The notes under the pieces: model-generated | Told to the model about the DNA's origin: nothing | Database searches by the model: none | Seen by the model: the letters and a program-made list of their open reading frames with translations, nothing else | Shown here: in pieces, positions 6,948-13,476 of the stretch | Layout: every line of letters begins with the position of its first letter | Position numbering within the stretch: position 1 is the stretch's first letter | Source of the DNA: an uncultured Coriobacteriaceae bacterium | Lineage (GTDB): Bacteria; Actinomycetota; Coriobacteriia; Coriobacteriales; Atopobiaceae | Length of the DNA stretch: 33,790 nucleotides | Assembly: GCA_900543875.1 (NCBI GenBank) | Contig: UQSV01000012.1 | Span: 1-33,790, forward strand | Direction of reading: 5' to 3' | Made by a program: the position numbers and the translations under genes

Positions 6948-9035
6948 CTACACGTAGAAGAGAATCTTGTTGTAGCTCGGGACAGGCCAGTAGTCGTGGC
7001 CGCAGACCTTCTCCATCGCGTCGACCGAGGCGCGCAGCTCGTCCATCGCGGGGATGACGGAGTCGCGGTAGGCGTTGTCCTGCTCGGTGCAGTCCTCAAG
7101 GCCCTGGGCGGCGGCGTTCTTCTGCTCGAGGTCGTCGACGAGGTCGGTGATCTTGTCGATGCCGTCGGTGAGCGTCTGGACGAGCTTCTTCTCGGCCTTG
7201 GCGGCGATGCCCAGTTCGGCCTTGGTGGCAACGGTCGTGGCGATGTCGCCGGAGTAATCGAACAGCGCCGGCAGGTACATGTGCTTGGTCATGTACACCA
7301 TCGAGTTGGCCTCGATGTTGAGGAGCTTGGCGTACTGCTCGGCCTTGGAGACGTAGCGGGCGTGCATCTCGTCGGCGCTGCAGACGTGGTACTTCTCGAA
7401 CAGGTCGATGTTCTTCTTGTCGAGCAGGCACGGCAGGGCATCGGGCGTGGTGCGCATGTTGAGCAGGCCGCGCTTCTCGGCCTCCTCGGGCCACTCACCG
7501 GAGTAGCCGTTGCCGTTGAAGATGATGCGCTGGTGGTCGGTGAGGGTCTTCTTGACCCAGGCCAGGGCGGCAACGATGAAGTCGCACTCGGCAACGTCGG
7601 CCATGTCGGTGGCGAACTTGTCGAGCTTCTCGGCAACGGCGGTGTTCAGCACCATGTTGGGGTCGGACAGGTTCTGCTGCGAGCCGCACATGCGGAACTC
7701 GAACTTGTTGCCCGTGAAGGCAAACGGGGAGGTGCGGTTGCGGTCGGTGCTGTCCTTGGTGAGGTCGGCCAGCTGCGGCACGCCCAGGTCCATCTTCTCG
7801 CGCGGGTGGCTCGAGTAGGGCTTGTCGTTGATGAGGGCGTCCACGACGGCGGCCAGGTCGTCGCCCAGGAAGATCGAGACAATCGCGGGAGGAGCCTCGT
7901 TGGCGCCCAGACGGTGGTCGTTGCCGGCCGAGGCGACGCTTGCGCGCATGAGGTCCTGGTAGTCGTCGACCGCGGCGATGACGCTCGAGAGGAAGACGAG
8001 GAACTGCAGGTTGTCCTCGGGGGTGTCGGACGGGTCGAGCAGGTTCTTGCCGTCTGCGGAGATTGACCAGTTGTTGTGCTTGCCCGAGCCGTTGACGTAG
8101 TCAAAGGGCTTCTCGTGCTGCAGGCACACCAGGCCGTGGTGGGAGGCGATGATCTTCATCTTCTCCATGGTGACCAGGTTGTGGTCGATGGCCTTGGAGC
8201 TCGTCTCGAAGATGGGCGCGAGCTCGTGCTGGCAGGGGGCAACCTCGTTGTGCTTGGTCTTGGCGGGCACCGCGAGCTTCCACAGCTCGTCGTCGAGCTC
8301 CTTCATGAACTCGTTGACGGTGGGACGGATGGCGCCGAAGTAGTGCTCCTCGAGCTCCTGGCCCTTGACCGGCTCGCAGCCAAAGAGGGTGCGGCCGCAC
8401 ATGATGAGGTCGGGGCGTGCGGCGTAGTCCTCCTCCTTGATGAGGAAGTACTCCTGCTCGGGGCCCACGGTGGTGGTCACGGCCGTGACGTCCTTGCCAA
8501 AGAGCTTGAGCACGCGCTTAGCCTGCTCGTCAAGGGCGACGGTGGAGCGCAGCAGCGGCGTCTTCTTGTCGAGCGCCTCGCCGGTGTAGGAGATGAACGC
8601 CGTGGGGACGCACAGCACCTCGTCCTTGATGAAGGCGGGGGAGGTGGGGTCCCAGGCGGTGTAGCCGCGGGCCTCGAACGTGGCGCGCAGGCCGCCGGAC
8701 GGGAAGCTCGAGGCGTCGGGCTCGCCCTGGATGAGGGCCTTGCCGGAGAAGGTCTCCAGTGCGCGGCCGTCTCCGGTGGGCTCCATGAAGGCGTCGTGCT
8801 TCTCGGACGTGATGCCCGTGAGCGGCTGGAACCAGTGCGTGTAGTGCGTGGCACCCTTCTCGAGCGCCCACTCCTTCATGGCGTGGGCAACCTCGTTGGC
8901 GATGTCGAGGTTGAGTGCCTTGCCCTCCTTGATGACGCGGGAGAGCTCCTTGTAGGTGGGCTTGGGCAGACGCTCGCGCATGACGGAGTCGCTGAACACC
9001 AGGCTGCCGTACTCCTCGGTGACCTTTGAAGCCAT
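6948..9035 (-). CDS. glnN: Type III glutamine synthetase
   Basis: 695 residues, the length of type III (GlnN) glutamine synthetases rather than the about 450-residue GlnA types. It condenses glutamate and ammonia using ATP. Recognisable segments: the N-terminal type-III region (YGSLVFSDSVMRERLPKPTYKEL, interrupted here), HYTHWFQPLTG, GPEQEYFLI with metal-binding Glu, EVAPCQHELAPIFE, NGSGKHNNWS (ATP/metal site), and HRLGANEAPPAI. The start MASKVTEEYG at 9035 gives the family's usual N terminus; its SD (AAGCGAG) is weak, and an in-frame ATG lies 14 codons upstream at 9077 as an alternative. A good promoter precedes it. Monocistronic, with its own terminator. Confidence 0.95.
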   Translation of the reverse strand: MASKVTEEYGSLVFSDSVMRERLPKPTYKELSRVIKEGKALNLDIANEVAHAMKEWALEKGATHYTHWFQPLTGITSEKHDAFMEPTGDGRALETFSGKALIQGEPDASSFPSGGLRATFEARGYTAWDPTSPAFIKDEVLCVPTAFISYTGEALDKKTPLLRSTVALDEQAKRVLKLFGKDVTAVTTTVGPEQEYFLIKEEDYAARPDLIMCGRTLFGCEPVKGQELEEHYFGAIRPTVNEFMKELDDELWKLAVPAKTKHNEVAPCQHELAPIFETSSKAIDHNLVTMEKMKIIASHHGLVCLQHEKPFDYVNGSGKHNNWSISADGKNLLDPSDTPEDNLQFLVFLSSVIAAVDDYQDLMRASVASAGNDHRLGANEAPPAIVSIFLGDDLAAVVDALINDKPYSSHPREKMDLGVPQLADLTKDSTDRNRTSPFAFTGNKFEFRMCGSQQNLSDPNMVLNTAVAEKLDKFATDMADVAECDFIVAALAWVKKTLTDHQRIIFNGNGYSGEWPEEAEKRGLLNMRTTPDALPCLLDKKNIDLFEKYHVCSADEMHARYVSKAEQYAKLLNIEANSMVYMTKHMYLPALFDYSGDIATTVATKAELGIAAKAEKKLVQTLTDGIDKITDLVDDLEQKNAAAQGLEDCTEQDNAYRDSVIPAMDELRASVDAMEKVCGHDYWPVPSYNKILFYV

Positions 9036-9097
9036 GTGGACTCGCTTTCTCTTCTGGAGAACTTGGATCCCTGACATCGAAACACTCTAACGAGGCA

Positions 9098-9125
9098 ATA
9101 TTACGGCGTAATTAAGCCTTGGCAA
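9098..9125 (-). promoter_or_regulatory. glnN promoter
   Basis: On the minus strand TTGCCA (9125-9120), a 16-base spacer and TAATAT (9103-9098), about 63 bases upstream of the glnN start. The -35 hexamer lies inside one arm of the 10-bp inverted repeat at 9119-9173. Confidence 0.65.
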
Positions 9126-9217
9126 CGCGCGAGCTTCTCGCAAGCGACAAAAGTTTGAACGAGGCGTTGCCAAACGGTTGGCGAGGGCGTGCCAAGGGGA
9201 CGGGTCTTCTGGCACGC
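9119..9217. promoter_or_regulatory. Cluster of three inverted repeats between glnN and the deacetylase gene
   Basis: TTGGCAACGC (9119-9128) is repeated inverted as GCGTTGCCAA (9164-9173). GCCAAACGGTTGGC (9169-9182) is a second palindrome overlapping it, and GCGTGCCA/TGGCACGC (9187-9194/9210-9217) a third. All share a TTGGC/GCCAA-type core. The first overlaps the glnN -35 box, so a regulator site or looping structure is possible; the third could be a hairpin or a small REP remnant (loop contains GGGGACGGGTCTTC). Confidence 0.45.
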
Positions 9218-9393
9218 GGCGGTGGGCGAGAGAGACACCCGCGAGTCGTCGCGCTTCTCGGCCACCGCGCCCTTCTCGGCCCCATGATGGCGCGGGCTAC
9301 GTGTCCCATCTGTTATTTGCGCCCACTTTTTATGAGGGGCAGGCGCTAGGATAGATACGTTACCTATATGTTCAGCGAACGGGAGGCCCCTCG
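9218..9393. other. Remainder of the glnN/deacetylase intergenic region
   Basis: No recognised gene. It contains a TTTTTATGAG stretch and AT-rich text at 9345-9372 (TAGGAT, TACCTATAT) where the promoter of the rightward gene is likely, but no hexamer pair with acceptable spacing stands out. Confidence 0.4.
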
Positions 9394-10932
9394 ATGGGCA
9401 AGCACTTCAAGACCTCACCCGAGCCGGGTGACTTCCGGCGCCAGAGTCGCTTTGACCGCGCGCCCCAGGGCGACGCGCCGCAGTACGTGCCCCAGCCTGG
9501 TGCGGGAGACGCGCCGCAGTACGTGCCGCAGGCCAGCGCGGACGACGCCTACGGCCACGCGCCCGCGTCCCAGCCTGGCGTCGACGCGCCCACCCAGCGT
9601 AGGGCCTACGTCCCCCAAGGTGGCGCCTACGTGCCGCAGGGCGAGAACAACCCCTACGCGGGCGGCCCCGCCTCCGGCGCCGCGGGCTTCACGCCCCAGC
9701 AGGTGGGCACGGGTCACGGCCGCCCCGCGTGCAACGCCGGCGTGCCCGGTGCCCCGCGCAAGCGCAAGCGCCGCGTGCCGATGCTCGTGGTGATCCTCGT
9801 CGTCATCGCGGCGCTGGTCGGCGGCGGTGCGTTCCTCTACTTCAACCCGCCCATCTACCGCGTGTCGGTCGACGGCACCGAGCGCATGGTGCGCGCCGGC
9901 TCCACGCTGGGCGACCTCATCAGCGAAGGCTTCTCGAGCCCTAAGGCCGGCAACCTCATCGCCGTCGACGGCTCCGTGGCCACCGAGGGCGGCGGCGATC
10001 CCTTCGAGGCCAACCTCAACGGCGCGACCACGGCAGACCCCTCCACGCCCGTGTCGCGCCACTCGACCGTCACCTTTACCGACGGCAACGACGTCGACGA
10101 GGAGTACACCGAGACCACCGAGCCCATCGCCCACGGCGAGAGCGGCGACGACATGAGCTCGTTCAACCTCTACTGGGCAGGCTCCATCCACGTCTACTCC
10201 GAGGGCGAGGATGGCGAGCAGGTCACCAAGACCGGCAAGGTCTCGGGCAAGACCGTGACCGAGGTCACCAAGCAGCCCGTCGACACCGGCTACCACGTCT
10301 ACACGGCCGACACGGGCGACGACAAGGTCATCGCCCTCACGTTCGACGACGGCCCCTGGCCCACCACCACGTCAAAGATCCTCGACATCCTCAAGGAGAA
10401 CGACGCCCACGCCACCTTCTTCGAGATTGGCAACCAGGTGGGCGAGCATGCGGACGTCGTGAAGCGCATCGTGGCCGAGGGCAACCAGATCGGCACCCAC
10501 ACGTATGACCACGCGAGCGGCTCGGGCGGCGGCGTCGACCTCACCAAGATGAGCGCCGACGAGCAGGTGAGCGAGGTCGACAAGGGCTTCCAGGCCATCG
10601 AGAGCGTGCTGGGCACGAGCGTGACCCACGTGATGCGCGCGCCGGGCGGCAACTACCACGGCGACATCATCAAGACGCTCGCGAGCCACTGCACCGCCGA
10701 GATTGGCTGGAACATCGACACCGAGGACTGGAGGCGCCCGGGCGCGCAGAAGATCGCCGACGCGATCCTGTCGGCCAAGCCGGGCGACGTGGTGCTCATG
10801 CACGACGGCGGCGGCGACCGCTCGCAGACGGTCGAGGCGCTCAAGATCGCGCTGCCGCAGCTCAAGGCCGCCGGCTACAAGTTCGTGACCATCGACGAGC
10901 TCATGGCCTACGGTATGCCGAGCAGCAACTAG
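9394..10932 (+). CDS. Membrane-anchored polysaccharide deacetylase (NodB domain)
   Basis: 512 residues. Residues 1-120 are a cytosolic Pro/Gln/Ala-rich tail with short repeats (GDAPQYVPQ twice at 26-46, AYVPQG twice at 71-83). A basic patch RKRKRR (122-127) precedes one transmembrane segment (about 129-150), giving a type II topology. Residues about 155-300 are an extracellular region of beta-rich look without a family I recognise. Residues 310-508 are a NodB deacetylase with all five motifs: TFDDG (316-320), HTYDH (His369, His373), RAPGG (415-419), DTEDW (Asp442), and LMHDGGG (His470). Likely role: removing acetyl groups from peptidoglycan or another surface glycan, as in PgdA-type enzymes that confer lysozyme resistance. 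GGGAGG lies 7 bases before the ATG. Strong terminator follows. Confidence 0.92.
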   Translation: MGKHFKTSPEPGDFRRQSRFDRAPQGDAPQYVPQPGAGDAPQYVPQASADDAYGHAPASQPGVDAPTQRRAYVPQGGAYVPQGENNPYAGGPASGAAGFTPQQVGTGHGRPACNAGVPGAPRKRKRRVPMLVVILVVIAALVGGGAFLYFNPPIYRVSVDGTERMVRAGSTLGDLISEGFSSPKAGNLIAVDGSVATEGGGDPFEANLNGATTADPSTPVSRHSTVTFTDGNDVDEEYTETTEPIAHGESGDDMSSFNLYWAGSIHVYSEGEDGEQVTKTGKVSGKTVTEVTKQPVDTGYHVYTADTGDDKVIALTFDDGPWPTTTSKILDILKENDAHATFFEIGNQVGEHADVVKRIVAEGNQIGTHTYDHASGSGGGVDLTKMSADEQVSEVDKGFQAIESVLGTSVTHVMRAPGGNYHGDIIKTLASHCTAEIGWNIDTEDWRRPGAQKIADAILSAKPGDVVLMHDGGGDRSQTVEALKIALPQLKAAGYKFVTIDELMAYGMPSSN

Positions 10933-10946
10933 TGGATTGAACGCCT

Positions 10947-10986
10947 GGGCCGGGCCCGCGTGCACAGCGCGGTCCCGGCCCTTTTT
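10947..10986 (+). terminator. Rho-independent terminator between the deacetylase gene and nth
   Basis: 14-bp stem with one mismatch (10947-10960 with 10968-10981), 7-base loop, then TTTTT (10982-10986). The T-tract ends only two bases before the nth ribosome binding site. Confidence 0.88.
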
Positions 10987-11000
10987 CCGAGGAGGTCGCC

Positions 11001-11660
11001 ATGCCGCGTGAGACGAACGCTGCGAAGCGGGAGAGGGCAGTCGAGTTCTGTGGCCGCCTCAACGAGATGTACGGCCCGGTTGAGTGCTTCCTCGACCACA
11101 CCAACCCGTTCAGGCTTGTCATCTCGGTGCTCCTCTCGGCCCAGACGACCGACGCCCAGGTCAACAAGGTGACGCCTGAGCTGTTCGATCGCTGGCCCAC
11201 GCCCGAGGCGCTTGCCGCCGCGAGTTCCGAGGAGGTGGGCGAGGTCATCCGCAGCCTGGGCTTCTACAAGAGCAAGGCCCGCCACGCCGTGGAGGCCGCG
11301 CAGATGATCGTCGCCGACTTTGGCGGCGAGGTGCCGCATACGATGGGCGAGCTCACGCGGCTGCCCGGGGTGGGCCGCAAGACCGCAAACATCGTCCTCA
11401 ACGTGAGCTTTGGCATCGTCGAGGGCATTGCGGTCGACACCCACGTGAACCGCATCGCCCACCGGCTGGCGCTGAGCCCCAAGACGCACGCCGCCGAGCC
11501 CCTCAAGACCGAGCAGGACCTGCTCAAGATCATCCCGCGCGAGCTGTGGCGTGACGTCAACCACCAGTGGATCCGCTTTGGTCGCGAGGTCTGCTCGGCC
11601 AAGAGTCCGCGCTGCGGCGAGTGCCCCATGGCAGACATTTGCCCCAGCGTAGGCAAGTAG
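11001..11660 (+). CDS. nth: Endonuclease III
   Basis: 219 residues, standard length. This DNA glycosylase/AP lyase removes oxidised pyrimidines in base-excision repair. The helix-hairpin-helix LPGVGRKTAN carries catalytic Lys127; Asp146 lies in VDTHVNR. The C-terminal iron-sulfur loop is intact: Cys198-x6-Cys205-x2-Cys208-x5-Cys214. The ATG at 11001 has GAGGAGG 6 bases upstream. The SD is almost fused to the preceding terminator's T-tract, leaving no room for a promoter between, so expression probably depends on read-through of that terminator or a promoter inside the upstream gene. Confidence 0.95.
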   Translation: MPRETNAAKRERAVEFCGRLNEMYGPVECFLDHTNPFRLVISVLLSAQTTDAQVNKVTPELFDRWPTPEALAAASSEEVGEVIRSLGFYKSKARHAVEAAQMIVADFGGEVPHTMGELTRLPGVGRKTANIVLNVSFGIVEGIAVDTHVNRIAHRLALSPKTHAAEPLKTEQDLLKIIPRELWRDVNHQWIRFGREVCSAKSPRCGECPMADICPSVGK

Positions 11661-11708
11661 CTGGGATTTGTTGGCGGGTTGCGTTCCGGGTGCGTGGCCT
11701 GGCCATTT

Positions 11709-11726
11709 GCATGCTTCTAGGCATGC
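11709..11726. repeat. Small GCATGC/GCATGC inverted repeat after nth
   Basis: GCATGC at 11709-11714 and 11721-11726 with a 6-base loop. There is no T-tract, so it is not a clear terminator. Confidence 0.4.
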
Positions 11727-11748
11727 TGATTAACGAGCGGCCGAGAAG

Positions 11749-11870
11749 TGCGTGTCTATCGCGACTAGCCTGAGAGGTTGCGTGCCTAACGCGACTAGAT
11801 TGCCTCTCTGGGAGCCGTGTTTTGTCGCGTTGGACACGCATCTAACGAAGATTGTCGCGTTGGGCACGCA
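11749..11870. repeat. Palindromic array A: 4 units of about 19 bp, left side of the AbiEi/DUF559 gene
   Basis: Two forward units begin at 11749 and 11779 (30 bp apart), and two inverted units occupy 11822-11840 and 11852-11870 (again 30 apart); unit starts step 43 bp across the centre. Forward consensus TGCGTGyCTAwCGCGACTAG; the inverted units read TTGTCGCGTTGGnCACGCA. The centre contains CTCTGGGAGCCG. The array aligns to array B without gaps at 97 of 122 positions, and the 10-bp linkers between units are the least conserved part. Forward units could pair with inverted ones as a long hairpin or cruciform, or serve as phased protein sites. Confidence 0.9.
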
Positions 11871-12043
11871 AGACGGCAGGGCTGGATAAACGGGCGCGAC
11901 CGCGACAGTGACAGCTGGAAGGACGCATCGGACAAGAGGCGGACCGAAGACGCTCCGCATCGCGCGCTTGCGGGTCAAAACCTGCCGCTCGGCAATTTTG
12001 CCCACTTCGTCTTTCTCGGCAAAATCTTGCCCTCTATCTCGCG
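11871..12043. other. Gene-free stretch before the AbiEi/DUF559 gene
   Basis: No recognised gene. It contains the imperfect pair CTCGGCAATTTTGCCC and CTCGGCAAAATCTTGCCC (about 11988-12034), each partly self-complementary, immediately upstream of the TGTTAG repeats; these may be part of a promoter-operator region. Confidence 0.4.
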
Positions 12044-12071
12044 TGTTAGACCTCTGTTAGGTATTTGTTAG
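12044..12071 (+). promoter_or_regulatory. Three TGTTAG direct repeats in exact 11-bp phase
   Basis: TGTTAG at 12044, 12055 and 12066 repeats once per helical turn, 54-81 bases upstream of the AbiEi/DUF559 start, in an AT-rich pocket. Such phasing puts all three on one DNA face and suggests an operator, perhaps for the winged-helix domain of the encoded protein. No proof of binding. Confidence 0.5.
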
Positions 12072-12124
12072 TTTTTCCGTCCTTCAAATTTGTCATGCTT
12101 CCTCCAACGGGTGAGGAGGCGTCC

Positions 12125-13171
12125 ATGGGCACGAGAAGGACTAGCGAGCAGGTCAATCAAAGCATCGGGTCCCACCTTGCGGCGGCGCGGCGGGCGGGCC
12201 AGTGCCTTGTTGCCCGCGACCACAATTCGAGAAGGACGCTCGATCGCTGGGTGAAGCGCGGGCTGCTTGTCTCGCCGGCGTCTGGCTGCTATGAGCAGCC
12301 AAAGCTTTGGCATGGACTTAGCGCAACCGACCAAAGTCTGTGCATCATGCGGTCGTTACAGCTTAAGAACCCCGGGCTCGTGTTCTGCGGACCGTCGGCT
12401 GCGGTGGCGTGGGGCTTGTACGAGCCTTGCGGCTATATAGCTCGCCCGTATGCCGCGACGCCCCGATGCGCGCATGCATCAAGCTCGCGCTCCCTTGTGC
12501 GTGTTTGCCTTCCGTCAGGCTTGGATGTCGAGGAGGTGGCCGGCATCAGGGTAACGAGTTTGGAGCGAACGGCCTTTGATGCTGCGCGCATGCTGGGTTT
12601 TCGCCGCGGTCTGGGCGTGTGCGACCGAGCGCTTGCACTGGACGGGTGCTCGAATGATGAGCTGCTGGAAGGGTTTCGCGGCATGGGGAGGCCCCGAGAC
12701 CGCGAGGTTGCGCTGCGCTGCGCCCTCAACGCGGATGGCCTGAGCGAGAACGGTGGCGAGTCCTATGTACGTGCCGTGATGCTCGAGCTAGGGTTCGCGA
12801 CGCCGCTTTTGCAGGTGCCGGTGGCAGACCCCATGGGCGTGGGGCAACCGTATCGTCTCGATTATCTGTGGATCCCGGCTGACCTCGATGCCGAGAAGGT
12901 CCTGGGCGGCCTGGCCGCAGGAACGCTGCCGGCCGGCGGTGTCGCGGGGTGCGTGGCGGGCGAGCTCGATGGGCGTGCCAAGACCTTCGACAAGCAGCTG
13001 ACGGGCGACCGCGACGCGCGGGACCAGCTGCTTGCCGAGCGTCGCCGTGAGGCTCGTCTCACCTACTATGGCCCGCGCGTGGCGCGCTTCTCGTTTGCCG
13101 AGGCAAGAGACGATGCCTACCTGGGCCGGCTCCTCTCGTCCTATGGCGTGCCGCGGGCGCCTTCGAGCTGA
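12125..13171 (+). CDS. AbiEi-like winged-helix protein with C-terminal DUF559/PD-(D/E)XK nuclease-like domain
   Basis: 348 residues. The N-terminal part (about 15-150) has the look of AbiEi-type antitoxin/regulator proteins: a short winged helix (LDRWVKRGLLVSPASGCY, 39-56), a FCGPSAAVAWGL segment (87-98) and VTSLERTAFDAARM (143-156). Residues about 205-335 resemble the DUF559/very-short-patch-repair nuclease fold: SENGGESYVR (Glu208, Glu212), RLDYLW (Asp246), GELDGRAK (Glu280, Asp282, Lys286), then a basic helix ERRREARL and a final strand. Thus a candidate metal site Asp246...Glu280-x5-Lys286 is present. The start has GAGGAGG five bases upstream; an earlier ATG at 12065 lacks it. No AbiEii-type toxin gene is adjacent. 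The gene is more AT-tolerant in codon use than its neighbours and is bracketed by arrays A and B, which suggests acquisition as a cassette. Function is unknown. Confidence 0.75.
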   Translation: MGTRRTSEQVNQSIGSHLAAARRAGQCLVARDHNSRRTLDRWVKRGLLVSPASGCYEQPKLWHGLSATDQSLCIMRSLQLKNPGLVFCGPSAAVAWGLYEPCGYIARPYAATPRCAHASSSRSLVRVCLPSGLDVEEVAGIRVTSLERTAFDAARMLGFRRGLGVCDRALALDGCSNDELLEGFRGMGRPRDREVALRCALNADGLSENGGESYVRAVMLELGFATPLLQVPVADPMGVGQPYRLDYLWIPADLDAEKVLGGLAAGTLPAGGVAGCVAGELDGRAKTFDKQLTGDRDARDQLLAERRREARLTYYGPRVARFSFAEARDDAYLGRLLSSYGVPRAPSS

Positions 13172-13175
13172 ATGT

Positions 13176-13195
13176 CGTGTGCCTGATGCGACTTG
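13176..13195 (+). repeat. Degenerate extra forward unit just after the AbiEi/DUF559 stop
   Basis: GTGCCTGATGCGACT (13179-13193) aligns to positions 4-18 of the array unit with mismatches. It begins 41 bp before array B and is not in the 30-bp register; it may be a decayed copy. Confidence 0.4.
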
Positions 13196-13216
13196 CTTGC
13201 AATCCACCTCGTAAGT

Positions 13217-13338
13217 TGCGTGCCCATCGCGACTAGCCTGCGTGACTGCGTGCTTATCGCGACTAGATTGGCCCTCTGGGAGCCGCATATTGTCGCGTTG
13301 AGCACGCAAGTTGTCAGGATTGCCGCGCTAGGCACGCA
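13217..13338. repeat. Palindromic array B: 4 units, right side of the AbiEi/DUF559 gene
   Basis: Forward units start at 13217 and 13247; inverted units occupy 13290-13308 and 13320-13338. Spacings (30, 43, 30) and total length (122 bp) are identical to array A, and the central CTCTGGGAGCCG is shared. The copy lies in the same direction as A, 1468 bp away. The outer end of every unit is TGCGTG (or its complement CACGCA), and the inner part is CGCGACTA-like. Confidence 0.9.
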
Positions 13339-13437
13339 AGTTAGTCTCGATGGTCCCAACAGGCACACAACACCGTTCGCACGCGCCCCACAGCATGGAC
13401 GCCGCTCGCCTCGGGCCCGCGTGTCCACGAGCACACG

Positions 13438-13443
13438 TACAAT
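13438..13443 (+). promoter_or_regulatory. Possible -10 element of polA
   Basis: TACAAT at 13438-13443, 33 bases upstream of the polA ATG. No convincing -35 hexamer at the right distance. Confidence 0.35.
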
Positions 13444-13476
13444 GGTGGGCGAACAAACCAACGGGAAGGAACCACC

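Noticed and set aside
5529..8066. 845-codon plus-strand open frame opposite serB and glnN
   Set aside because: It spans two well-identified minus-strand genes and the palindromic repeat between them. The translation is Val/Leu/Ala/Gly/Asp/His repetitive, the typical shadow of high-GC genes.
11749..13338. CRISPR array
   Set aside because: Only two repeats per orientation, 10-bp linkers, inverted halves and no cas genes. The geometry is palindromic, not a CRISPR.
11749..13338. Insertion sequence with arrays as terminal inverted repeats
   Set aside because: The enclosed gene is not a recognisable transposase, the arrays are in direct orientation to each other, and no target-site duplication is evident. 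A non-classical mobile unit remains possible.
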